Assembly (NCBI RefSeq): GCF_900113705.1
Contig: NZ_FOQI01000008.1
Span: forward strand, 62,001-126,000
DNA from: Collimonas sp. OK307
GTDB lineage: Bacteria; Pseudomonadota; Gammaproteobacteria; Burkholderiales; Burkholderiaceae_D
Length of the DNA stretch: 64,000 nt
Direction: 5' to 3'
The position numbers were made by a program, and so were the translations under genes. The notes beneath the pieces are model-generated. The model searched no databases, was not told the origin of the DNA, and saw only the letters and a program-made list of their open reading frames with translations. Below, piece by piece: positions 6,513-15,660 of this stretch (within the stretch, counting starts at the first letter, position 1; each line of letters opens with the position of its first letter).

Positions 6513-9416
6513 GTGAGATATGAATATCCAGAAAATCACGGTTTATCTGAGACAACCGTTAGCCACCTCGTTTTCAAAGACGGGGAAAACCCGGCACTGA
6601 GCAATGCTCAATTTGCGGCGCTTGACGCAGGCATTGGTCGTGATGAGAGCCTTTTGGTCGTTTCTCCAACATCGACTGGAAAGACACAGATTGCGCTTTG
6701 GGCAATAGCGAAGAGCTTGGAATCCAGTTGCAATACCGTCTACCTAGTTACCCACCGCGCCCTCGCGAAGCAGAAATTCGAAGACTTCAGAACACTTCTG
6801 CTCCCTAGCTATCTAGGTGGGGACGGTTCGTCGCTAGTGATGGCAACGGGAGATTACATAGAAGATGCGGATGGCGAACCTCCGAAGGAGCCATTGGCAG
6901 CGCCACTCCTTGTCGCAACTTACGAAAAATATCTGGCACTATTGTCCGCTTCGGGAGTGCCCTCTGATATGCGCAGAACCGTCGTGGTTTGCGATGAAAT
7001 ACAGCTTCTCGGAGACGCGAATCGCGGGCAGAGCGTCGAAGTACTCCTGACATTTCTCAAGAATGCGGGATGGAAACAATTTGTTGGCCTGTCTGCAGTA
7101 CTTCAGCCAAAGGACGCAGAAGGTCTTGCCAACTGGTTGGGAGTAAAGCTGGTTGTCGAACATGCTCGCGAAAAACATCTCAGATATGAATGCTGGACCG
7201 AGGCAGGCATTGCAGTTTCGAGCTCCGAAAATCCTGACCATATTGAGGACGGGCTGTCTGCACCTGCGGGCGTAGACAACAGACCAGTTTCGGTTCTTCT
7301 GTCCTTGTTGAAGGAGAAGGCACCTCCTTTGCCTGTCATTGTCTTCTGTATGAAGAAGCAAGATACATATGACCTAGCAAGGCAATTTCTGGACGCAGCT
7401 AAACACGCCAATAAAGGGCAACTCTCCTTAGCCTTTGATGCACTTCCCGAAACTACCGCGAACAGCTTCCTCGCAAAAACACTTGAATATCGCGTGGCTT
7501 CTCACAACGCTGATTTGACAGAGGAGGAGCGAAACATTGTTGAGCAGCATCTCCTGGCCGGAAAGCTCGACGTTGTATTTGCGACTTCTACACTCGCGGC
7601 TGGCGTGAACTTTCCTCTCGGCGCCGCAATATTTGCCAGTTGGCAGCGGTGGGACTTTGACCAAGGAAAGCATGTTCCAATTGAATCAGCTGAGTTTCAC
7701 AACATGGCCGGCAGGGTCGGTCGAATGGGATTCGAGCATGAACAAGGGCGAGTTATTTTCTTTGCGAACGGTGGTGCAGAGGCTCGCAAAGCGCGCGAAT
7801 ACTTGAATTTGGGCGACCTTCCTGCTTTAGTGGCAAGAGTCACTCCCGAAAAATTTAATCAACTCGCATTGCAGCTGGTTGCATCGGGTTTATGTTCTTT
7901 TAGAGCTGACCTCGAAAAACTCGTATGTACAACCTTTAGTGCTCTTCGCGAGCAAGACAAAAATCTAAAGAGCTTTGCATCTTGGCCAGAAAAACTCGCA
8001 TCTGCCGTTAATGGATTAGTAGCTGAAGGTCTGCTAATTCAGACCAGCACCGGGAAGCTAAGTGCGACGCCAGTGGGGAGAGCGGTCGGGCACAGCGGGT
8101 TGTTACCTGAGACATGTATGTTTCTCTTGAACTATCTTGCAAATAAGGCCGACGCCTTAATCCAGTGCCTTCCTGTTGCCGGCTCGGCAGGTAACGTCCC
8201 GAAGCTGGCATTTTTGTTGTTCAGCGCATGTTTATCGAGTCCCGAGTTTCGCGCTTTCAACGGCACTCGTCCGACTCGTTTTTTGCCTTATCCACTGGAC
8301 AAATACCCACTTTTTGACGCGGACGTATATTCGGCGGACTTGGTGGAGTCGGTGTGGCGAGCGGATATCATGCCGATTAATGCCGCAAAACTCAGCTGCG
8401 ACTGGATAGATGGAGGCGAAATTCGGCAACTTGAAAGCACGCTGCCACATCTCAGTGCAGGTATGTTGTTTGAATTATTTCGGAATCTTGGCTGGGTCTT
8501 GCAAGGGCTTTCCGCTATCGTGACAGCGGCTTCTGATAAACGCGTCGCTAAGGAATTTCTACCTAAAGCACTCCAGCGGAGAGATGTAAATCTAGAGACG
8601 TTAGCCAAACTCCCGCGTGTAATTCGGCGATTAAGCTTTCGTTTGACAGAAGGCCTGCCAGATGATGTTCTCTGGCTGACATTTTTGAATCTACCTGGTC
8701 TAGGGTTCCGACTCACCCGCGGCGAGATTCTCGCGCTCAGAGCGGCTGGTTACTCGTCACCAGAGAGGGTTATGCTCGGCTCGGGTGAGGCCGATGCGGC
8801 TCGTATTGCGGTATTTGCGAAAGCTAAGCCGACTCCGCAAGTGAAAGCGAATTGGCTTCGGGACGCGTGTCGTGATTGGAAGAGTCGCCAACGACAACGG
8901 GCTGCCGAACGACATCAAAAAAGAGCCGCCCGATGCCTGCGACCTGACCTTGTCGAGCAGTACTATGCAAAGAAAGGTGCTGAATTCGAGCAAGTTTTCG
9001 AAGGCATACTGGATTTTTTGAAAATCCAATATGAAAAGCTTGACGACAAAAACAAGACAGGTGCCCCAGATTATCTTTTGAAATTAAAGAACTCCCCAGC
9101 ATTAGTCATTGAGCTTAAGTCCAAAGAAGGGGATAAGCTGGTTGATTACAACAAGGCAGTAGAAGTTCTTGCCGCCGCTGTCGTGCATGGGCATAGAGAT
9201 ATTTTTTGCGTGACACTTTGCCACCCAGGCGTGGACCCAAGTGTGCCAATGGTCATCGAGGCATGTGGCCTACTTAGCGTCGTTGAGAGTAGCGACCTTG
9301 GCGAAGCATTGCTTCGACTTTGCGAAGGAAGACTTTCGGAAGAGCAGTTATGGCGGTGGCTTGCAACTCCAGGTCAAGCTCTTTCGGGGGAACTACCTTT
9401 CAGAGAATATGGCTGA
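6513..9416 (+). CDS. Ski2-like helicase fused to PD-(D/E)XK nuclease
   Basis: A 967-aa protein starting at GTG (6513-6515). Helicase motifs of superfamily 2 are clear: SPTSTGKT (51-58, motif I), VVCDEIQLLGD (about 158-168, motif II as DEIQ), STLAAGVNFP (motif V) and NMAGRVGRMG (motif VI). The AAGVNFP and GRVGR forms are those of Ski2/Hel308-type helicases. The C-terminal ~120 residues carry GAPDYLL followed by ALVIELKSKEGD (acidic residue near 853, ExK near 865), a PD-(D/E)XK nuclease core. One-protein helicase-nucleases of this type, such as Hna, act in phage defence by abortive infection; I infer the same here. It is the only gene of its transcription unit, ending 140 bp before the convergent tns-associated gene. 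Confidence 0.78.
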   Translation: MRYEYPENHGLSETTVSHLVFKDGENPALSNAQFAALDAGIGRDESLLVVSPTSTGKTQIALWAIAKSLESSCNTVYLVTHRALAKQKFEDFRTLLLPSYLGGDGSSLVMATGDYIEDADGEPPKEPLAAPLLVATYEKYLALLSASGVPSDMRRTVVVCDEIQLLGDANRGQSVEVLLTFLKNAGWKQFVGLSAVLQPKDAEGLANWLGVKLVVEHAREKHLRYECWTEAGIAVSSSENPDHIEDGLSAPAGVDNRPVSVLLSLLKEKAPPLPVIVFCMKKQDTYDLARQFLDAAKHANKGQLSLAFDALPETTANSFLAKTLEYRVASHNADLTEEERNIVEQHLLAGKLDVVFATSTLAAGVNFPLGAAIFASWQRWDFDQGKHVPIESAEFHNMAGRVGRMGFEHEQGRVIFFANGGAEARKAREYLNLGDLPALVARVTPEKFNQLALQLVASGLCSFRADLEKLVCTTFSALREQDKNLKSFASWPEKLASAVNGLVAEGLLIQTSTGKLSATPVGRAVGHSGLLPETCMFLLNYLANKADALIQCLPVAGSAGNVPKLAFLLFSACLSSPEFRAFNGTRPTRFLPYPLDKYPLFDADVYSADLVESVWRADIMPINAAKLSCDWIDGGEIRQLESTLPHLSAGMLFELFRNLGWVLQGLSAIVTAASDKRVAKEFLPKALQRRDVNLETLAKLPRVIRRLSFRLTEGLPDDVLWLTFLNLPGLGFRLTRGEILALRAAGYSSPERVMLGSGEADAARIAVFAKAKPTPQVKANWLRDACRDWKSRQRQRAAERHQKRAARCLRPDLVEQYYAKKGAEFEQVFEGILDFLKIQYEKLDDKNKTGAPDYLLKLKNSPALVIELKSKEGDKLVDYNKAVEVLAAAVVHGHRDIFCVTLCHPGVDPSVPMVIEACGLLSVVESSDLGEALLRLCEGRLSEEQLWRWLATPGQALSGELPFREYG

Positions 9417-9556
9417 TTTGCTTTTTGCTAGCATGACGTCTCTCACATGGACATTCAGCCGAATGTGACGCGTTATTTTTATAAAAGTGCCTGTTTGACC
9501 TATATTGACGGAGAATTTCCAGCATTGAAAAGAACTCTATAGTTCGCCGATTGTGC

Positions 9557-10582
9557 TTACGTCGCCCGCGATTGTGCCAAAATGATTTGAATTTTCTCCC
9601 AGCGACTATCCTTTTTGCATTCTCCGTACAGTTTACTTGCGTTGGACCAGGTTCCAGTTTTGAACACGAATTTTCTCCAAGGAATTTCTGTCCCAAGTTT
9701 TGCGATAATTCCATCAATGAGTGTACGAAGGTCATGTTTTCGCTTTGAGCGTCCTCTCGTTTCTTGCTCAGAAAATATTGGGTAAATTGAGCGCCATTCT
9801 TGGTCCGTTATTTCCCATCGACTATCAGTTGGCGAAAGCGCCTCGTCAGGTCGCGCGACGAAATCGAACGGTTGTTTTGTCCGAAACGATGCTCCTTCGT
9901 GGAACACGATTGTTGTCGGGTGACCCAAAGCGAACTCAAAGGGCTCTTCCTCTGCAGTGATTTGCAATAGGGTCATTTCAGTAACGAAGAATTTTTGCTT
10001 TTTCTTCCTACCCTTTACAACAACTCGTGCCTTGCCGAGAGGCAGGTCGCATGCAAACTGGCCTCGGCACGCATAATCGTACGCGCTGTTCCACATTCGT
10101 TTTGCAGATGGAAAGCACCACATCCACGATAATGGTTGTTGTAGCGATAGGCAGCTTTGGTTTCGGCCGCTAAGTCCTGACATGACGAAATGGACGCCGG
10201 CGCCCTTTAGGGTTGGTACGCAGACTTGCTCCAAACTTTGAGGACGAAAGATATGAACGGCCATTAAGTTCAGCGGACGAAATATAGCTTTGAATAAAAC
10301 GCCGGCCGGTATGAGATAGGTCATTTGTTCATGCTGGATTTTAAACACGCGATGGTGCTCCTTGACTGAGTCGGAGATTCCAAAGCCGTGTAAGTACTCA
10401 GCGACTGAGGCGAGCTGCCAATCTTGAAAATTCGTGTCAAATTTTCTTTTATGGCGGGAGGCGTTGTCTTTCAAGAAGCTCCCAATCTCGGTTAATGGAT
10501 GGGATTGACGTGTTCCATCCTTGTCGATTTCTATCGCAACGAATTTTGTATTTTCTCTCGCAATTTCTTCAACCCATCGCAT
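9557..10582 (-). CDS. Tns-associated protein: TnsE-like region plus IS5-type HTH
   Basis: The last gene of the tns block, 341 aa from the ATG at 10580-10582. The frame opens earlier at a TTG (10618), but only the ATG has a Shine-Dalgarno sequence (GGGGG, five bases away). The middle part (TYLIPAGVLFKAIF, then a tryptophan-rich helix, then ARVVVKGRKKKQKFFVTEM and LLQI) recalls the TnsE pattern of a Y-x-IP helix and a later VKGR strand with E-I-x-x-L-x-I; this is a by-eye resemblance. The last ~85 residues (WEITDQEWRSIYPIF, LIDGIIAKLGTEIPWRKF, TWSNASKLYGECKKD) closely match the N-terminal DUF4096/IS5-transposase helix-turn-helix, without any DDE domain. I infer a DNA-binding target selector. 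Confidence 0.6.
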   Translation of the reverse strand: MRWVEEIARENTKFVAIEIDKDGTRQSHPLTEIGSFLKDNASRHKRKFDTNFQDWQLASVAEYLHGFGISDSVKEHHRVFKIQHEQMTYLIPAGVLFKAIFRPLNLMAVHIFRPQSLEQVCVPTLKGAGVHFVMSGLSGRNQSCLSLQQPLSWMWCFPSAKRMWNSAYDYACRGQFACDLPLGKARVVVKGRKKKQKFFVTEMTLLQITAEEEPFEFALGHPTTIVFHEGASFRTKQPFDFVARPDEALSPTDSRWEITDQEWRSIYPIFSEQETRGRSKRKHDLRTLIDGIIAKLGTEIPWRKFVFKTGTWSNASKLYGECKKDSRWEKIQIILAQSRAT

Positions 10583-10586
10583 AAAC

Positions 10587-10606
10587 ACCCCCAGATAATA
10601 GGGGGT
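10587..10606 (-). promoter_or_regulatory. Hairpin covering the ribosome-binding site
   Basis: On the minus strand ACCCCC-TATTATCT-GGGGGT forms a 6-bp perfect stem. Its 3' arm GGGGG is the Shine-Dalgarno sequence for the start at 10582. Folding would hide the site and limit translation of the possible target selector. Confidence 0.55.
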
Positions 10607-10711
10607 ATAGCGAGTCAATTTAGCCTTTTTACATAAAACGGAAAATATTTTTTGTGGGAAATCGGTAGCGTTCAGGGTGCATGAAATGACACTATTTCTG
10701 CATGCTGCTAT

Positions 10712-11884
10712 TTATCGAGCTTGGCGCCGGCGATTCGGAGTTTGAACAGGAGATTTACTATGTTTGGATTTGAAAATTTCGACAAGGGCGGCCGTTTTTG
10801 GGAAATTTTTCCTTTGATGCCGATAAGGCCCCCAGCAACCGCATTTAGTCATGAATTCGGCCAGTGTCAAATGAGGCAGATGTTGGCGCAATGTCTTAAG
10901 ACCCGCTTTAATTTTTTTACTGAATTCTTCGTCTAGAACGGAAGTGTCGAAAGGTCTTTTCCCTGGTTTTGTGTAATCCAGTTTTTTTTCGGCACTCCCG
11001 CAATGCTCCAGGAAGGTATAAAGCAAGATATGTTTCACTGGGATAAAAGGCACTTCCGTCCTACGTCGGACCATGAGGGCGGGCCAGGAATTTCTTCGTT
11101 CCAGCGGGTAACTGCACCCGGCATTAACCAGAAATCTCGAGCCATAGGCACGCTGCAAGTCCCGAGCTAGCTGCCAGCTTGCAATGGATGGGGAGGACTG
11201 GAGATAGCCCTTGTGTTCAGCTAGTTCTCTGTACTGAGCATGCCAATCGGCCACGCTTTGTGGGTAGTCCGCATGCTTTGCAAGTGCGTCTTTGGAATGG
11301 CGAGCAATTTCCAGAAGTATCGAGCCAGGTATCTCAAAATCGATAAAGCGGCCCATGACTTCATGTGGCAGGTAGTAGGACCATCTAGCATTGAAGTACT
11401 TAACTGCTATATTTGTTTCCTCGAGCACTTGACCGTGCTTAACGCAATAATAGACGGCTGGCAGCATATGAGACCTGTGCCAATAACTGGTTCCGAATTC
11501 TTGTAAATCCTCAGCGACGCATTGGCGACATAGACGTCGATAAAGTACTCCTGATGTCACCGAATTGGCTAGTGAATTAAACGAGCCGCCTGATACTCCC
11601 TGCCTTTTGAGTACCAGGTCTTTGAGACGTGTCATCAATGCGGCCGGCATAAAGCTGACGATATAGGGGAAAGAACTATGGGAAAACACTAGCTCTTCAA
11701 TATCGATGTCCGTTAGGACGGACAGTTGCTTTAAGTAAGACGGTAAGAAGATGGAGCTGTATGTTCCACGCTCGCCGCTGACTGCAAAAACAAGCTCTTT
11801 ATGGGGTAAGCCGATTTCCCGGCATGCCCTACCGATGAGACTTCCTAGAAGCTCATCCGGATAAGGCCGTGGGAAATACAACAT
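10712..11884 (-). CDS. tniQ: TniQ/TnsD-family target-recognition protein
   Basis: About 390 aa from the ATG at 11882-11884, four bases after the tnsC stop; the frame is open further up to 11926, which would overlap tnsC. The start MLYFPRPYPDELLGSLIGR is the standard TniQ opening (PxPxE-LxS). Zinc ligands follow: C119 and C122 (RLCRQC), C147 and H150 (YYCVKHG), with the usual SYWHRSH in between. TniQ/TnsD proteins bind the attachment site or a second selector and recruit TnsC. At ~390 aa it is longer than minimal TniQ and shorter than Tn7 TnsD (508 aa), so it may recognise DNA itself or cooperate with the protein at 9557-10582. Confidence 0.9.
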   Translation of the reverse strand: MLYFPRPYPDELLGSLIGRACREIGLPHKELVFAVSGERGTYSSIFLPSYLKQLSVLTDIDIEELVFSHSSFPYIVSFMPAALMTRLKDLVLKRQGVSGGSFNSLANSVTSGVLYRRLCRQCVAEDLQEFGTSYWHRSHMLPAVYYCVKHGQVLEETNIAVKYFNARWSYYLPHEVMGRFIDFEIPGSILLEIARHSKDALAKHADYPQSVADWHAQYRELAEHKGYLQSSPSIASWQLARDLQRAYGSRFLVNAGCSYPLERRNSWPALMVRRRTEVPFIPVKHILLYTFLEHCGSAEKKLDYTKPGKRPFDTSVLDEEFSKKIKAGLKTLRQHLPHLTLAEFMTKCGCWGPYRHQRKNFPKTAALVEIFKSKHSKSPVQTPNRRRQAR

Positions 11885-11888
11885 AACA

Positions 11889-13514
11889 TCAGACCGGTAG
11901 AACCTTGCCGAGGTCACAAACCGCACCCATCTGCGCTAATTGTTCATAAACGCTGGTGTTTTGAGACTTCGCTAACCGAATGGCGTTGCGCAGGTCGCCG
12001 GAGGCAAGAATTGGTGCTGGTTGGAGTTTTGTTGTTTTTGATTTCAATTTGGCGGGTGATTGAAGATGTTTGAGCGCCAAAGCTGCGCCGTCCAACGTAT
12101 TGCTCGCCATGCCACTGGCCTCGACGTCAGATGCTATTTGGCTGGCATGTTCGGCTTCGACACCTAAATGCGTGAGGACGGTTGCTACCGATGGTGCAAA
12201 ATACTCGTTTCCAGGACGTGTTGATGCCGCTCTAAGGCGCTTGCCTGTGTATTGACTCTCAGCGTTACGCAACATGTCTTCAAAATCAAGCGGAGCGATG
12301 TCGTCGTAGGCCTCCAATGCCTTGAGATTATTGTTGCGCAGTGCCTCAATCATCGGCATCACCATGGACAGTTCCTTCTTGGCGACAGCGTCAATGAGCT
12401 GAGCCGTAATGGTTTCGGAACCATCCAACATGGCACGCCATTGGCAGGCGGCAAAAAGCTTGATTGCAATATCTATGACACCCTGTGAATAGTGATACAT
12501 TGTATCGGACAGATGAGGATTGAGGTCAATCGGTTTCTGTGTCCACTGGAATTTCCACAGTACCCCTAAAAAATCATCCCATTCGCCAGGTTCCTCGGGG
12601 CTTCCCTGCATTAGTCTGTCCCAATAGACGGACCCCTTGCCGACAGAGCGACGCGCCTGTCGAAAATCCATACCCAGGACGCGCCTGGCCTTATTGGTGC
12701 CAATGAACATAATTGGCACTCGCAATTCATTGGACGCAGAAACCAGCAAAGTCATCAATGATTGCTTGTTCTTCGGGGCGTTTTCAAGGTTTTGAATTTC
12801 ATCGCACACAAGCAATCCGACGCAGTGAATATGCATCACGCGAGCTACGTGATTCATTAGCGTCTCTACGCTGGGTTTACCTCGCATCCCATATAGTTCA
12901 TAGTAGTTTGCGTCTGGAATCAGGCTGTCAACTTTTCTAAGTATGGAGTGAGCTAAGCCTTTGACGCTGACCCCATCGTGCGGAGTTTCGATATGCAGAT
13001 ACGGAATTTGCCAAATGCCTAGCACCGGATGATGTAAGACTGTAGGTGTCATTGCTAAAACACGCTCAATTGTCGTGGTTTTTCCGACGCCGGAAGGCCC
13101 GATAAGTGATGTCGATAACTGCGGCGTTGTTGAGGCCCGGCCCGTTGAGAACGATATACCGGCTTTCTGGTTTTCGTATATCTTTTGGAACATTTGCGTA
13201 TGCTGAATCGTACGTGGTTCGCGACCTACGTAACCCTCACGCATCAGTACATCCAACGTCCGCGCCAGTTCAACGTGACGTACCAGTGGCACCATGAAAC
13301 TCGATAAGCCTGCCACAAGCTGCATGCGCTGATGCATGGCCCAGTTTCTCTGGTCCGAATGAAAATCTGGGTATTGCATAAGGGCTTCAGTTAGCGCAAT
13401 ATCGTCGAGACTAGGGGGTAGTGCTTCAATCAGCGGATTGCCTTGATACCGCGACAGGCGCGGGTCAGAGTAACGTGCTTCGACAGCGGTATTGGTGGAG
13501 TTACGATATTCCAT
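11889..13514 (-). CDS. tnsC: TnsC/TniB AAA+ transposition regulator
   Basis: A 541-aa AAA+ ATPase. Walker A is GPSGVGKTT (139-147) and Walker B is CVGLLVCDEIQN (about 232-243), followed by LMTLLVSASNELRVPIMFIGTN as sensor-1 region in pieces. TnsC forms ATP-dependent filaments on target DNA, bridges TniQ to the TnsAB transposase and gives target immunity. It starts inside the end of tnsB (14-bp overlap) and runs into tniQ, so the four genes form one transcript. The long N-terminal and C-terminal extensions around the AAA+ core fit TnsC better than the shorter TniB of Tn5053-type elements. Confidence 0.93.
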   Translation of the reverse strand: MEYRNSTNTAVEARYSDPRLSRYQGNPLIEALPPSLDDIALTEALMQYPDFHSDQRNWAMHQRMQLVAGLSSFMVPLVRHVELARTLDVLMREGYVGREPRTIQHTQMFQKIYENQKAGISFSTGRASTTPQLSTSLIGPSGVGKTTTIERVLAMTPTVLHHPVLGIWQIPYLHIETPHDGVSVKGLAHSILRKVDSLIPDANYYELYGMRGKPSVETLMNHVARVMHIHCVGLLVCDEIQNLENAPKNKQSLMTLLVSASNELRVPIMFIGTNKARRVLGMDFRQARRSVGKGSVYWDRLMQGSPEEPGEWDDFLGVLWKFQWTQKPIDLNPHLSDTMYHYSQGVIDIAIKLFAACQWRAMLDGSETITAQLIDAVAKKELSMVMPMIEALRNNNLKALEAYDDIAPLDFEDMLRNAESQYTGKRLRAASTRPGNEYFAPSVATVLTHLGVEAEHASQIASDVEASGMASNTLDGAALALKHLQSPAKLKSKTTKLQPAPILASGDLRNAIRLAKSQNTSVYEQLAQMGAVCDLGKVLPV

Positions 13515-15660
13515 TTTGCATTTCCATTCTCTTCATTTTTAGTTTCTCTGCGAGCGACATTGACTCAGTGGGCGCCTGTTCAGGTGTGGTCAAGGTTTGT
13601 GTCGCTAGCACGTTGGTCGGGGAACCGGAAAAAGTATTTTCTGATGGATGTGCTGAGGGCATTACGGCTTCCTCCTGCCTCCGTATCCTTCGTTCTTCTG
13701 TCCTGTCAACCACGATGTCCGCTTTCCGAGCACTACGTGATTTGCCTTTGCTTACGATTTTTGTTTCTGTGCGCGCGCGTTTTGCAATTGGGTCGACGTG
13801 TGCATGATAATTAGAGCGCTGTTGGCGTTCCAATTGCTCATATGAATGTCCGAGTTTTCGTTTCATGGTCTCGTAAGCCTCGACTTCAGCGTACGACAGA
13901 CCTTTATATTCACTGCTTTTATCCAAAAGGCGCGCTATACAGAATTTGGTCGGGTCCTTAGCGTCATGGATATAAATGGCATCCACAAGCCTGCGGTCGT
14001 ATGAAATATCAATGGAAGAAATGCCTTTCCCAGATTTCACGAACCAGCCATTTTCGAAAGCTTCAGGAGTTGAGTAGTAGCAGCCGTTAAATGAAATACC
14101 CCCTCTGGTAATCGTCGCGGTACCCATAGGTAGCAAAGAAAAGCGTACATAATCTTCTGCAAATCGTGTCAATGAGCCCATGCGGGTGGGTGCCTCATCG
14201 TCCCAAATTTCGCAGGGTATTGCGCGGATACCACGCGACATGGATTCAACGGGCAGGGGGTAATTGGGCATAGGGCTTCGATTATGCGTAATGATGATTT
14301 TTATGAGGATTGAGACGAATTCATCAAGGGTTAAGCTCGCGTCCTTGTCGAAGCGCTTTCCTTGGCGCTTGAATACGTTATCCGGTGGTTCGTAGCCAGG
14401 AACTGAATCCACCATTTCTCTATGCACCAATTTGAAACCGCACTCGACGATTGGCTTATAGTCAGGACGTTGTCTTGGGAGATTTCCAACCGTTATTTTT
14501 AACCCGTTCACGACCAAGCTACTGTCGCGCGATATCATTTCTCCGCGGTCGGCCAAGAACATTTCTGGATAAACCGCGTCTGCTGGCCAATCGTCTGCTG
14601 AATAGTCGACACCATTTCTCGCGCAGAGTGCGGCCTTGTCTTCCGATATGGAGAGAATTGCATGCATTGCCGCCGGCCAGGAAGCAGCTTCGAGACCGAC
14701 ATAGAATCCCACGATGAGGCGACTGCGACGGTCAATAACGAGGTAGAGAGTAGGCTTGCCAATAATGCGAGAGCGGTCATGACTTGAAACCAGGAACACA
14801 TCTGCAATTGTTGCGTCGATTTCATATATATGGCCGACGCCCAGACAATCCTGCTTAACGCTACCGGTTTTAGGCGCGTAGTCACGCTCAAATTCGGAAT
14901 TGCCTTTTCGACGACGAATAATATTTTCCAAAGGATAGTGTTTGTGCAGAACGGTGGTGTATTGGCGTAAAGTGGGACGGTCGCCAAGTTCGTTTATTGT
15001 TCGTGTCCCATTGCCATCGTTGTACGAGTAATGCTGTTCCAGCATACGTTGATATGCGTCGGTCACCGTTGCCGCGGTTAAACCACCTGCTTTTAGGTAA
15101 ACCCTTTCTATGGTTTCTCTGATGTTCGCTTCATCCGTAGGCTTAATTCTGAATATCTTGTAGTCCGAAAGATGCGGCTTGCGGCCAGCTGAACTTAGGT
15201 GTCCTGGCGCTTTGTATCCGCATAGATGGAATTTCCCAAGAAGTGCCGTCTTGGTTTGACCGCCGGCCCAGTAACGTCGGAGGTCTTTGAGGATGGTCAC
15301 TACCGAACATTTCATTTCACGCGCGCGCTCTTCTACTAGAGAAAATCTAGTTTCCCTTGCATATATTGCTGGCTGAGCCGATATGAGGGGCTCTATTCTG
15401 GCCCAAGCGGTATCGCGTCTTGCCTGTGCTTTCGAGCTCGCCCGGTTTTCATTGATTGGCGCCAGAAGACCCTTTTCGACTGCCAGGAATCCGCGGCGCT
15501 CTCTTTCAAGTAGGTCGCTTAGCGACTCTATGACTGGCAGTGCGTTGGATTCGCTCAAATCAAAAGTCACCACCTCGTTTCGTGCCGGATAAGCGTCAAG
15601 CACACGGGCTTTACGTTCCGGTGAGCGCTCGATAAATACGTCGTTTCGATATAGCATCAT
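13501..15660 (-). CDS. tnsB: TnsB DDE transposase
   Basis: About 719 aa from the ATG at 15658-15660, which overlaps the tnsA stop as ATGA. The open frame extends to 15723 but the extra residues lie inside tnsA. The rve/DDE core is clear: IYEIDATIADVF (D282), FLADRGEMISRD (D371) and KPIVECGF (E406), with the D-to-E spacing of 35 residues typical of the superfamily. N-terminal helix-turn-helix regions bind the repeats at the element ends, and the C-terminal tail (QTLTTPEQAPTESMSLAEKL) probably contacts TnsC. TnsB cuts the 3' ends and performs strand transfer. Confidence 0.95.
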   Translation of the reverse strand: MMLYRNDVFIERSPERKARVLDAYPARNEVVTFDLSESNALPVIESLSDLLERERRGFLAVEKGLLAPINENRASSKAQARRDTAWARIEPLISAQPAIYARETRFSLVEERAREMKCSVVTILKDLRRYWAGGQTKTALLGKFHLCGYKAPGHLSSAGRKPHLSDYKIFRIKPTDEANIRETIERVYLKAGGLTAATVTDAYQRMLEQHYSYNDGNGTRTINELGDRPTLRQYTTVLHKHYPLENIIRRRKGNSEFERDYAPKTGSVKQDCLGVGHIYEIDATIADVFLVSSHDRSRIIGKPTLYLVIDRRSRLIVGFYVGLEAASWPAAMHAILSISEDKAALCARNGVDYSADDWPADAVYPEMFLADRGEMISRDSSLVVNGLKITVGNLPRQRPDYKPIVECGFKLVHREMVDSVPGYEPPDNVFKRQGKRFDKDASLTLDEFVSILIKIIITHNRSPMPNYPLPVESMSRGIRAIPCEIWDDEAPTRMGSLTRFAEDYVRFSLLPMGTATITRGGISFNGCYYSTPEAFENGWFVKSGKGISSIDISYDRRLVDAIYIHDAKDPTKFCIARLLDKSSEYKGLSYAEVEAYETMKRKLGHSYEQLERQQRSNYHAHVDPIAKRARTETKIVSKGKSRSARKADIVVDRTEERRIRRQEEAVMPSAHPSENTFSGSPTNVLATQTLTTPEQAPTESMSLAEKLKMKRMEMQNGIS

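Noticed and set aside
6272-6523. 83-aa open frame before the helicase
   Set aside because: No ribosome-binding site, overlaps the helicase start and shows no family feature.
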